Assembly: GCF_000182565.1 (NCBI RefSeq)
Contig: NW_015971546.1
Location: 1 to 64,000 of the forward strand
DNA from: Spizellomyces punctatus DAOM BR117
Taxonomy: Eukaryota; Chytridiomycota; Chytridiomycetes; Spizellomycetales; Spizellomycetaceae
Length of the DNA: 64,000 bases
Direction of reading: 5' to 3'
The translations under genes and the position numbers were made by a program. How positions within the stretch are numbered: the stretch's first letter is position 1; every line of letters begins with the position of its first letter. A model generated the notes under the pieces. That model saw nothing but the letters and a program-made list of their open reading frames with translations. It was not told where the DNA came from and did no database searches. Positions 34,888 through 44,909 of this stretch are shown here, piece by piece.

Positions 34888-35796
34888 TCATGCAACGCCC
34901 AATTCACGATCTTTCCGCAAGAAGCCATCAACATTCCCAAACAACCCCGCCAAAACTCTGGCACTCTGCCCACCACCGACACACAAATCCGGTCTCCCCC
35001 GTTCCAACCCCATTTCATAAGCCTCCAAACACCCACACACATTCCGCAACGGTACACCCGCGATACGCACAACACCCTGTAAAACCGTCTCATCCTCCCG
35101 TAATAGGTCCGAATCGGAATGCAACATACGAGCAAGTCCAACGATATTCGTCGCAAGGTGTTTGGTTTTCAAATGCGTAGGATGAACGAACCGGTATGGT
35201 TTTGATATATATCGAAATCGTTTATCCAGGTTTTTATGTGTGGGTTTAAGTGATAACCCAATTCTCGGTGTTTCAATCACGAATTCCAATGGATGCACAT
35301 CACGGACAAGACATTTCAATGCACACCTCTCAGCATGCAGTCCATCCAACCCACCCACCAACTCACTCACACTCGCAATTTTTCCTATACAAGCCACCAT
35401 GATCGCTTCAACACATTTACAAGGTCCATTCACAACTTGATTTGTTTCCATATTCTTTATAGCGCGAATGAGGATCCCACCATGGAATCCATCTCCAAAG
35501 ACAAGGTCAAGGCCCTTCCAGGATCCACCGCGGTAGGATCCGCCTTGTTGGTGAAAGTACCATGTGGAGGGTACAGTCTGTGTCGGATGGGCATGCGTGA
35601 AGGGGTCAGTGTGATGTGTATCGTTCAGGTAGAATTCTATTTCGAGGATTTGGAAAAATGTTGTGTGGGCTTGCAGGGTTGTGTGATGGAGGAGGGTGGA
35701 TGCTATGCGTCGGAAATGGGTGAGGTACCATGTGTGGGGGGAGGTGGTTGGGGGTGGAGATGGGATATGGAGAATCGAGTCAAGTGGTATCGGCAT
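34888..35796 (-). CDS. Unrecognised 302-residue protein, possibly alkyladenine-glycosylase-like
   Basis: A single open frame without introns, starting at 35796. It contains IEFYLNDTHHTDPFTH, WYFHQQGGSYRGGSWKGLDLVFG, GGILIRAIKN and GPCKCVEAIM; the C-terminal half is less distinctive. The pattern E-x-E-x-Y...D-P-x-x-H followed by a G-rich strand and a later asparagine- or glycine-containing NGPCK loop resembles the layout of the Aag/MPG DNA-3-methyladenine glycosylase fold. That family reads VE-x-EAYL...DPASH. This is similarity of pattern only, so the function is not established. I have seen similar sequences in fungi as conserved proteins without a firm role. Codon use and the long uninterrupted frame support a real gene. 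Confidence 0.6.
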   Translation of the reverse strand: MPIPLDSILHIPSPPPTTSPHTWYLTHFRRIASTLLHHTTLQAHTTFFQILEIEFYLNDTHHTDPFTHAHPTQTVPSTWYFHQQGGSYRGGSWKGLDLVFGDGFHGGILIRAIKNMETNQVVNGPCKCVEAIMVACIGKIASVSELVGGLDGLHAERCALKCLVRDVHPLEFVIETPRIGLSLKPTHKNLDKRFRYISKPYRFVHPTHLKTKHLATNIVGLARMLHSDSDLLREDETVLQGVVRIAGVPLRNVCGCLEAYEMGLERGRPDLCVGGGQSARVLAGLFGNVDGFLRKDRELGVA

Positions 35797-36129
35797 TGAA
35801 ATTGCCCAATCTCTTTTGGAATGTCAATGCTTGCAGTTGGGGAATTTTAGAACAGTGGCAAAGCCACGCATCTTGTCCGATTCCTTCGGATAGAGGTGGC
35901 TTACCAATAAAGGAATGTCCAGATGGGAGACGATTTAGAACACTTTTATTCCAGATTTGCATCTTGGGCTCTTTTCCAGTACGGCTGCTCCAGAAGCAAT
36001 GTTGAGTTCAAGACAGCCGGATAGCTGTCCGTATTATTAGCAGGAAGCGACAGCAGTACGTTCTCCATTCGACCATAACCCCATCATTCTCATTACCGTA
36101 CCCTCCTCGTTCCACGTACCTCTGTACAT

Positions 36130-36402
36130 CAACCACCTCAACAACTTGGTCACCAAACAACCCAAAATGGACGAGTCGATCAACAGAATCACCATCAGAC
36201 AACATTGGGATAATTGTCAACCCGAATCTCTCCTTTGCACACAAACCCCGTCGTGAAAACCCCTGCAATAGATGGCCTCGACTCGTACTCTGCATCAACC
36301 ACCTCAACCTTTTGATCACCCAACAACCCAAAATGGGCGAGTCGATCAACAGAATTCACCATCAGACAACATTGGGTTGATTGTCCATCAACCCGAATCT
36401 TT
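36130..36402. repeat. Two imperfect direct copies of a roughly 105-base segment
   Basis: 36130-36232 and 36297-36402 both contain ACCACCTCAAC, ACAACCCAAAATGG, CGAGTCGATCAACAGAAT, CACCATCAGACAACATTGGG and TCAACCCGAATCT. They differ by small indels and substitutions. Read on the minus strand each copy encodes VDRLxHFGLxGDQxVEVVD, so they look like a duplicated piece of a gene whose remainder is not visible. Confidence 0.7.
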
Positions 36403-37113
36403 CATTTTGCACAAATCGTTCCTAAAAACTCTGCAATGGAACAAACTTGTTTATTCGATACCCCACGAACCTCCCACTGAAGAAAATCCCCATGAAAATA
36501 ATTCGTTTTGAAAGAAATTGTGCCTTTTCTTTGTAGTAAAAATCATGGTATGTTCGAAACAAAATTCATATTGGACATTTTCTCGCTCCGCTTGCTCAGC
36601 AATCAGTGTGAACACAGATCAGCAGAACATGATTTTATTTTTTCTAAAGACATGGATGAGAAACAGCATGCACAATTCCCTCAATCCAATAACAAGAACA
36701 AAAAAAAAAAAGATCAAGTCAATCACACTCAAAATCACACTCCACGTTGAATGAACATAGCGACCGGAGCCGATATCACCGCGTGGCGGTTTGTTGACAG
36801 GGTGTGTTCGCGGTGTATTTACATGGCTGCGGTCTATTTGGCATGTGTTTTGCGCAGTAGCGGCTTATTTGGATATGAGTGCGGAGGGTTCAGCCCTCCG
36901 TCCCTTTTAGAATCATAAGGTGTTTGTATGTAGGCGCTGCACCCTCCTGGCTGGATGTGTTTGTACTAAGCACACCAGGCGGGGTGTAGAGTGTGCCAAA
37001 ATGGAGGAAGAGGGCTTTTGGGGTTTGATAACCCGACTTGTCCAAACAAAAACGAGTTGAAAATCGGTCTAAACCTTATACGTTTGTATTCAAAAGTTGG
37101 CGATCCCCAATAA

Positions 37114-37297
37114 GCTCACCCCCCTCGTGAGGTCTATATGTCGTGCACAATTGATTCATGCTCCATATTGGACGAGTATGAATGCTCACCCCCCTCGTGA
37201 GGTTCCATGTCGTGCATGGTTGATTCATTACACGTTCAAACGAATGAATACTCACTTAAACCTCGTGAGGTTCCATGTCGTGCATGGTCGATTCATG
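37114..37297. repeat. Three tandem copies of a 46-48-base hairpin-forming unit
   Basis: Copies at 37114-37160, 37184-37229 and 37250-37297, spaced about 68 bases apart. Each carries CCTCGTGAGG, a four-base inverted repeat, and ATGTCGTGCA followed by (T/C)GATTCAT. In copies 2 and 3 CCATGTCGTGCATGG forms a perfect five-base stem with a five-base loop. No gene overlaps them. They lie about 820 bases before the MFS gene. Confidence 0.75.
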
Positions 37298-38118
37298 TTC
37301 AAAGGTTCTGTCAAGAGTTGGTGACAGTAGTATCATTTTGGATTTCACAAACTTAAAAGGCCAATGTTGAATAAAACATTTGGTTTACCCCATCTTTGTT
37401 ACCAAACTCTCCAACTCTTTACCTGCTGACCTCCGTTGCTATTCGTTTGCACACTTTGCAAAGCACACAAGGACAGTTCACTCCACCACGTGATGACTAC
37501 AGCATTGAGATTGAAAGGGCGACATTTTCACGCTTTTGGGAATTGTTGTGTTTTGGAGATGGTGGTACTTTTTTGTCACCCTCGTGTGCAATCCCCGGCC
37601 GCTGTATAGAGTTTTGTTGAGTGCACACAAAATGGAATACGAAAGTGGTTGAGCACGGTGTGTTTAGGGGCTTTTGTTTACTTTCTTTTTTCTTGTGTTG
37701 TTTTGGGTGTGTTTTTCTCGGGGGGCTTTTTATTTGTTGCTGAGGGGTGAGTTTTTGGTCCAAAAGGAAAAAAAAAAAAAAGTAAAGGAGAAAGGGGGGG
37801 GGACGCAAAACCTGTTCATGGTGGTATTTTGATGGATTGCGTCCCAAAGTTGGGCTGAGTGGGCGAGGGGGTGACGGGCGGGGTTAAAGCTGTGTCCACA
37901 GCATAAAAAGGGCGCCGAGTGGGTTTATCTCCCCCTCCATCTTGCGTCTCTCTTGTTTTGGTCTTTTATATATATTGTTCACCCTCTCTCTCGCTTTCTG
38001 TTCTTTTTTTTGTTGTTGTTGTGGCCTCCGTCTACCTCCGACTAGACACACACACACTACATTTAAAAAAGACCAATACGAAAGCATTTAAGCTACCTGC
38101 CTCCCACCTCGCAATACA
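37298..38118. other. Intergenic region upstream of the MFS transporter
   Basis: AT-rich and pyrimidine-rich, with an A-run near 37770 and a G-run near 37795. A CATAAAAAGG sequence near 37900 and TTATATATAT near 37967 are candidate TATA elements, followed by a pyrimidine-rich leader. No gene seen. Confidence 0.4.
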
Positions 38119-39963
38119 ATGAACAGGCTAGGGAATCTGATCGTGTGGCATTACAGCTCGACGCATTATGAGCGGTCCGAAAAGCAGCTAGAACGGGAAA
38201 AGTGGCTCATTCCGGGACTTGTGAGGTTCAACAGGTACTTTTTGATGCCGGCCGCCGTGTTGATCCAGGTAAATAAACCGTCCAACGCATTCGTCTTTTT
38301 TGTGGGTGTGTAAATGGTTAACCTACTATGTACTTATTTTAGGTGTGCTGTGGATCTCTCTACGCATGGTCCGGATACAACCTTCCTATTGAACGTGAAA
38401 TCTACGGTCCAAACCTTGCCAAGGGTGTTGCCGTCGACCGAGGGCAGGCCAGTAACGTCTTTTTCGTTGCTGTGGCCGTCTTTGGTGTGACGGCTGCCCT
38501 TCTTGGACCGTGGTTGGAGAGAAATGGTCCCTTCAAGGGTGCTGTGTTGGGTACCTGTTTGTTCTACATGGGTAACTTGTTGACTGCCTTGGTATGTATT
38601 GCATCGAGTGTCCATGGGTGCGAGACTTGTAAGCATCGTATACTGATAAGCTTTTTTGTAGGGTGTGCACGTTGGTAGTCTGCCCCTTGTGTTTTTCGGC
38701 TACGGATTCGTCGGCGGCGCCGGTCTGGGCATTTCGTACATTGCCCCTGTATCTCCCCTCCAAAAGTGGTTCCCCGATTTCCGTGGTCTAGCGGCCGGTC
38801 TCGCCGTCTGCGGTTTCGGTGCCGGAAGTATCTTTTCGCCCTTTACTCAAAAGGCGCTCATTGGTGAAACCTTTGCCAACACGGGTATCAAGAACCTTGG
38901 CGTATCGCTCACGTTTGTCATTTTGGGCTCTTGCTACTTTGCCTGCATGCTGTTGGCATCCTTTGTTCTCCGCATGCCTCCACCTGGGTACTCTGTAAAC
39001 GGCGTTGACATTCACACGGTCAAGGGTGCAGAGGAGCTTGACAATGCTCGCGCGGCCAGTGCGGCTCTCCCAGTGTCCAACGCCATTGAAGACAAGGTGG
39101 AAGAGGCCAAGATGGACCGCGACCATACGGTCGTCAACCTTCACAGTGTTGCCCCCGCCAAAAACGTATTCTCCATGACCTTGGCCCAAGCCCTGTCATC
39201 GATCGAGTACATTCTCATGTACATTATGTTTCTCTGCAACGAAATCACGGGTCTGCTCATTATCTCAAAGATTCAGTCCATTGTGCAAAACCAGCTTGGA
39301 AAGAACGCTACAGAGGCCGCCAACATCAACTCGATTCTTGGAGGCTGCAACCTGTTGGGTCGGCTGGTTCTTCCCACTCTTTCCGACTATTTGGGACAGC
39401 GTAAACCCCTCTTTATGCTATCTCTAGCGTGCCAAACCATCTTTTTGGCTGTCCTTCCTAAAGCGATTGGCGACAAGACCTATGGTCTCACACTCTCCTG
39501 TGCCTTTATCATTGCCTTTTTCTACGGTGGAGGCTTTGGACTTATTCCGGCCTTTTTGTCTGACCAATTTGGATCCAAGAATGTTGGAGCGACGCACGGA
39601 GTCATTTTGACCGCATGGGCAATGGCAGGAGTAGCCGGCGGACTCGTCTTTAACGCCGTGTACAAGAGCGAAGTTGCGCGTCTTGCACCCGACTTGCTGC
39701 ACGCCTACGACCTCAACTTTCACTGGATCCTGGCCTTTACCAGCTTTGGTCTCTTGGTAAGCTTTTTCATTCCCACCAACCTCCGTGACCGACGCCTGCC
39801 CAAACTGGAGGGAGAGCGGATACGATTCCGATTTGTCAATGGACGCCTTGTCCGTGTATTCAAGGGATTCAAAGTGCGCATGTACAGCCGTGCTGAAGAG
39901 GATGCCGAGTGGGATGGATACCTCAAGGGAATTGCTGCCCAAGAGGAAACCATCAAAGTGTAG
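38119..39963 (+). CDS. Major facilitator transporter, oxalate/formate antiporter-like
   Basis: Exons 38119-38268, 38343-38591 and 38662-39963 sum to 567 codons. There are about 12 membrane segments. The first ends in VCCGSLYAWSGYNLPIE, the pattern at the start of the oxalate:formate antiporter (OFA) family. GAGLGISYIAPVSPLQKWFPDFRGLAAGLAVCGFGAGS is the conserved segment 4-5 region, with the MFS R-G-x-A turn. A hydrophilic loop of about 60 residues separates the two halves. SDYLGQRKPLFML in the second half is the second MFS loop motif. Fungal members are usually described as monocarboxylate or oxalate carriers of uncertain substrate; the exact substrate cannot be read here. The C-terminal tail is charged. 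Confidence 0.9.
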
Positions 39964-40261
39964 AGAAAAAAAGAGAGAGACAATATGTGTGTAGCGATAT
40001 GCCCTCTGCATGTATTATACTTGTGTAAAAGATGTATTGTGTAAGTTTGGGGGGGGACATTTGCTGCGAATATATATATATAAAATGCTAGCGTATTTTG
40101 AAAAAGAGTAAACTTGTTTCAAACACACACATATGTAATGCAAATATAACAAGTAAAAGAGAGAATCCACAGAGAGAGAGACGAAAGATGAAAGAATGCA
40201 AATCACTCTCTCTCTCATATATCATTTCATTTACTCATATATCATTTCATTTACATTCAAC

Positions 40262-40429
40262 GAGAGAGAAGAGAGAGAAGAGAGAGAAGAGAGAGAGAAG
40301 AGAGAGAGAGAGAGAAGAGAGAAGAGAGAAGAGAGAGAGAAAAGAGAGAGAAGAGAGAGAGAGAAGAGAGAGAGAAAAGAGAGAGAAGAGAGAGAGAGAA
40401 GAGAGAGAGAGAGGGGAAGAAGAAGAAGA
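40262..40429. repeat. GA-rich polypurine microsatellite
   Basis: About 170 bases of AGAG/GAAGAG units on the plus strand with almost no pyrimidines. A separate run of CT dinucleotides lies at 40521-40555, and a direct repeat (CATATATCATTTCATTTAC) at 40217-40254. Open frames here are compositional artefacts. The whole gap 39964-40913 has no supported gene. Confidence 0.9.
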
Positions 40430-40518
40430 AGAAAGAAGAGAAATTGCCAACACACTCTCTCACTCTAATCACACTCACATACAATTGTTTACAATTATTC
40501 ACACTTGTGATTTCAACA

Positions 40519-40520
<2 letters not shown>

Positions 40521-40555
<35 letters not shown>
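40521..40555. repeat. CT dinucleotide run
   Basis: About 17 CT units, complementary in composition to the GA tract 90 bases upstream, so the two could pair as an imperfect hairpin. Confidence 0.85.
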
Positions 40556-40558
<3 letters not shown>

Positions 40559-40913
40559 CACTCATACTCTAATCACACACATTCTCACATTCACATTCAT
40601 ACTCTAATCGCACACACAGAGAGAGAGAGATTCATCACTCACTTGATCGCACACACTCAATTGTTGCAGTTATTCAACACTTTTAGACAAACTCACTCTA
40701 CTCACACATTTCTCACTCTTCTCTTACAAGTATATACACTCTTCTCACTCTCTTTTCACTCTAATGTTCTTTTTTATTCTCTACACACGTGCATTTTCAT
40801 CATTTCATGTGATTTTCATTCTTAACTAAGCAATTCTTATTCTTCTTGTTGGTTTTCACACTCGCTCCATTTCACACTCTTTTACACACACACTCTTTTC
40901 ACACACACACACC

Positions 40914-43900
40914 ATGACAGACTGCGCACAACCATGGCTATCGTATTGGATATCACATTCACTTGCATTCATTCTCGGGTCTCTTGTCTCTCTCCTCTTG
41001 ATTCTCTCGGGTTTCCTCGTCTTTATTCACTGGCTTCCTTACTATGTTCTTCCCGTCAAGGCAAAGCGCTCATTCCTTCCCCCCAACCACACTACTACTA
41101 CTACTACTACTAAATTACCATCACTACTACGGAAACGGCCTAGGAGGCACAAGCGACTGTCGGGTTTTGATCCTCACTTGTTTAGAAAGGGCTGGGTCCG
41201 CATTTCATCCGTTGCTCTCACTCCAGTGGAACTGCACGAGGATGGGACAGAGGTGGTTGTGCAAGAGGGTGGAACGCGACGAGTAAAGAAAAAGAGATCT
41301 TTTACACAGTCGACATTTCAAGTCTCAAAGGAAATGGTTGCTTCTGCTCAGAAATCGGCCATATCCGTCTATTCCTTGACGCGCTCAGTCTCCTCCTATC
41401 TGGTCTCGAGGTTCATGGGCCAGCCTTCTGCTGTGGCTTTACAGGGAGCAGATTCTTTCAAGACGACCACCGATACAACTACTACTACTACCACCACCAC
41501 CACTACCACCACCACTCCTGTCCTACAGGAACCCCCACCGCCGCCATGGCGGAACGCTTATGGCGTCCTCAAATACAAGACATTATACCTTTATTCGAGT
41601 GAAACTCAGGAAGAATGTACAGACGTTTTGGCCCTCTCGGATTATACCGTAGAATTATACCCTCCAACCACCACAGATCTTGACATTTACCTCCGCACCC
41701 ATCCCATCCGCTTGGTCTCAAAACAACACCCCGACCGCATCTTGTACATGTATTACCCCACAGGCTCGGACAAGGAAGACTGGTACATTATGCTCCGCCG
41801 CGCAACTCTGCTCCCCACTTTTGCCGACGCCGGAGCAATGTCTGCTTATCATCAAGACAGCGAACCCGTCCGCGCCTATGTTGATGCCATGAAAAAGCTC
41901 GTCAATACCCTCAGACCGGCCCTGGACCATCATCCGGGATGAACAACAACAATCAAACAATACGCTCGCAACCGCCGGGTTGAACGCCCTTGGGTCGGGG
42001 GGCCTTTGTGGAATCACGCTAACCCCCACGTCAAGAAATTGGGTCATGGGAAAAGCTGTCGGCNNNNNNNNNNNNNNNNNNNNNNNNNNNNNNNNNNNNN
42101 NNNNNNNNNNNNNNNNNNNNNNNNNNNNNNNNNNNNNNNNNNNNNNNNNNNNNNNNNNNNNNNGATGCACTAGCACCGGCGACAATAATGTTCCTTCTTT
42201 TTTGGGCGACATTGTTATCCAAGACGTTGACGTGGGAGACTCGATCCCCGTGTTGAGCAATCCCAAGCTCTGTGACATGTCGGTCGACGGCGACATGAAC
42301 ATTCAACTCGACATTGAGTATACCGGCGGCGTCCGTCTTGAAGCAGCAACGGTCGCTACCATTTCCGTCGAGGCGTGGAACGACATTGTCAAACCCATCC
42401 AAGTCCCCCTGGTCGTGGCGGTCCGCATCAAGCGCTTTAGTGCCCGCCTCCTCCTCAAAGTCAAACCCTACTGGGAAACCAACCGCATCTGGATGGGCGT
42501 ATTAAGGGATCCCGACCTTGTCCTCGAACTCGAAGTCGAGCCCATCATTTCCAACAAACTCGTCAAACTCCATCTCGTCAACCAAGTCATTGAGCGCCGC
42601 ATCAAGGAAGCCCTCGAAGAGTTTGTCATGCTGCCCAATATGGAAGATGTCTCGTTTTGGCCTTCAGGTGGAATGGGCGGCATGTTTTGGGGGGGCGCAG
42701 AAGAGGGGGATGACTGTGCACAGGAATCGGAAGCCTCGGATTCCGATGCACACGACTCTGGGGATGAAGGCGTTGATGCCGACATTGACGATTTAGACCT
42801 GGATGACGCTCGTCTGGTCCCCCCAAGGTCCTCTACGAGTATACAACCGGTGCCTGCGGCTTTATTTGCGGGTGAAGCCGTTGAGAGCACTCTTCGGATT
42901 CGAAAACCGGATGTCAACCGGAACCGTAGAGTGTACGAGTCCCTATTGAAATCTCAGCAACAACAGCAACAACAACAACAGCAACAGCAACAGCAACAGC
43001 AACAAGTCTTTTCGGAAGGTGAAGTCTCTGATGCGTCTACCACAAGTAGTAGTGGCATGGCCGATCCTGTCGTTATCGCAAATGGACGATCGCAGGTATC
43101 GGCCGTCCCAACCGCTCCGTCGTCGCAGCCGCCACCGCCGTCCGACGCCATCAATACTACCACGACCGTCCCCTCACAACAACCACCGCCACCAGCAGAA
43201 CAAGAAGCAGAACCACCAGCACCAGCACCAGCACCACCACCACCACCAGCACCCACCACACCATGGTACTATGAAACCCTCGGGTCAGCAGCAGACTACC
43301 TCGGCCAAGTCGCCCGCCACTACGGACTAGACGACACGGCCCGCTCCCTTGCCCAATCCGCAACCGAATACGCTACACCCACCGTGAAAACCGCCACTGA
43401 AACGGCTGAATACTGCCGGATGACGCTGATGGATATGGCTAAATACTATGGAACATTGACTGCCGAATACTTTAATCTCAAGCCTGACGCTGTTGTAGAT
43501 GAAGCAGCGTCGCCATCATCCTCCACATCATCACCATCATCATCCGCATCAGCATCATCATCACCACCATCAGGAGGAGGAGGAGGGGCGGAAGCGACCA
43601 TGACGACACCGAGACCTCCATCAACGGTGTTTGAAATGATGGGTGTAAGCATCTCTACAAGTCCACCTACACCTGTTCCTGCCCCCCGTCGCAAACGGGC
43701 CATATCGCATGGTTCAAGCCTTTCCCAACAACCGACATCAAACACCCTCACCCCATCTCCCCCCGCTTGTCCTCCTCCTCCGCCTCCTCCTCCTCCTCGT
43801 CCACCCTCACCGAATAAAGAACCGACACCACTAGTACCAGGTGCCACATCCTATTGCGCAACATACCGCCGCGCCCATCACGCACGTCTCCCCCCTCCAG

Positions 43901-44148
43901 TTGCCGTCACCCGAGCCCGAAGCATGCCCATCCTCTCGCCGAATCGCGCTCACACATCTCCTACCATCCCATCGTTTGAATCGAGGATCAGTCATGGGAG
44001 AGTTCGAAGACATACCGTTCCGAAAGACTGGCCACCGCTTCCCAAGACGGTATTAGAGTATGATGATGAGGAGGATGGGTTAAAGGGGTTTGAAGAGGCT
44101 TTTGAGAGGGGGGTTTTGAAAGAGTTTTGGGAGTGGGGTTCGGGATGA
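40914..44148 (+). CDS. Nvj2/TEX2-like ER lipid-transfer protein (PH + SMP domains), interrupted by an assembly gap
   Basis: The N-terminus is a membrane anchor (FILGSLVSLLLILSGFLVFIHWLPYYVLP). A PH domain follows: WRNAYGVLKYKTLYLYS through DWYIMLRRATLLP. The tubular lipid-binding SMP domain begins at about 41970 and resumes after the gap with FLGDIVIQDVDVGDSIPVLSNPKL and LDIEYTGGVRLEAATVA. The same order, ER anchor, PH, SMP, defines Nvj2/TEX2, which moves lipids at ER-Golgi and nucleus-vacuole contacts. The C-terminal half is disordered, with a 17-residue Gln run, Pro and Ser tracts. Before the gap the frame breaks: TGA at 41940-41942 closes the first frame, and SMP-like residues follow in other frames up to the Ns. 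Bases beside the gap are therefore probably unreliable, or an intron is hidden there. I treat it as one gene. Confidence 0.75.
42064..42163. other. Assembly gap, exactly 100 N
   Basis: A run of 100 undefined bases, a conventional placeholder for a gap of unknown size. It removes part of the SMP domain of the lipid-transfer gene. Confidence 0.99.
42955..43005 (+). repeat. CAG/CAA run encoding 17 glutamines
   Basis: Mixed CAG and CAA codons in frame within the disordered C-terminal half of the Nvj2-like protein; such tracts vary in length between strains. Confidence 0.85.
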
Positions 44149-44909
44149 TGTTACTTTTTACTTTTTTTTTTTTTTTCAAGAGTATATATTATTTTAATTT
44201 GTATTGTTTTTTTTGGATTTTTTGTTTGTTTTTTTGGGGGAGTTCTTGTTTCCATTTGCTTGTGTGAGATATCCACAAAAACAAAAGTACGTTTATACGT
44301 ACTCTGGCATGAATGAACGTATCATGCAAGTTTCTGATAGTTGAACGCTTTTTGTATGGTTGGTTTGTAGGGTATAAAGTGAGCAAATCGAAAGTACGGT
44401 AAAAGATTAAAAGTTTCAATTGTTATTTTTTGTCAATGCCTTTAATTGGACCTTTTTCGTGGTAACATATTTTGAATGGTATTCGTTGAGGGTTGGTATC
44501 TTTTGGCTAGTGTACTTGCTACATACTTTTGTGATGGATGTTAACGTATGGAATCTATTGTTGCTCCTTTCTTTTCCTTTATGCCTTTATGAACGAACAT
44601 ACTGTACAAAAAAAAACAAATACATTCGTTTAGAGCATCATAATCTGCACCATTTTCCCCACTTCTTCAACCGACTTTCACAGTCTCGACTAGCACCTCT
44701 TGTTTGTTTACCCCAATCGACAATTCAATATTGCCAAACGTACATGATGTATGCAAAAAGAAGGACAATATATTTGTATCCATCAAGGATGTTAACTAGA
44801 CAAATGACAAATGATATACAAAATGATATATACACACACGAAATAAGAGAGTGCAAACAAGATGCTGCTAACAAACTCCTAACACTTGCAACCATTTTCC
44901 AATGTTCCC
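44149..44909. other. Intergenic region between convergent genes
   Basis: Very AT-rich with several T-runs (44160-44177, 44208-44233). It contains the 3' ends of the lipid-transfer gene and the Hsp70 gene; no gene seen. Confidence 0.4.

Noticed and set aside
37114..37297. CRISPR-like array
   Set aside because: There are only three imperfect units of unequal spacing in a eukaryotic chromosome, with no cas genes.
40098..40607. Arg/Glu-rich and Ser/Leu-rich open frames
   Set aside because: They are translations of the GA microsatellite in different frames and have no independent support.
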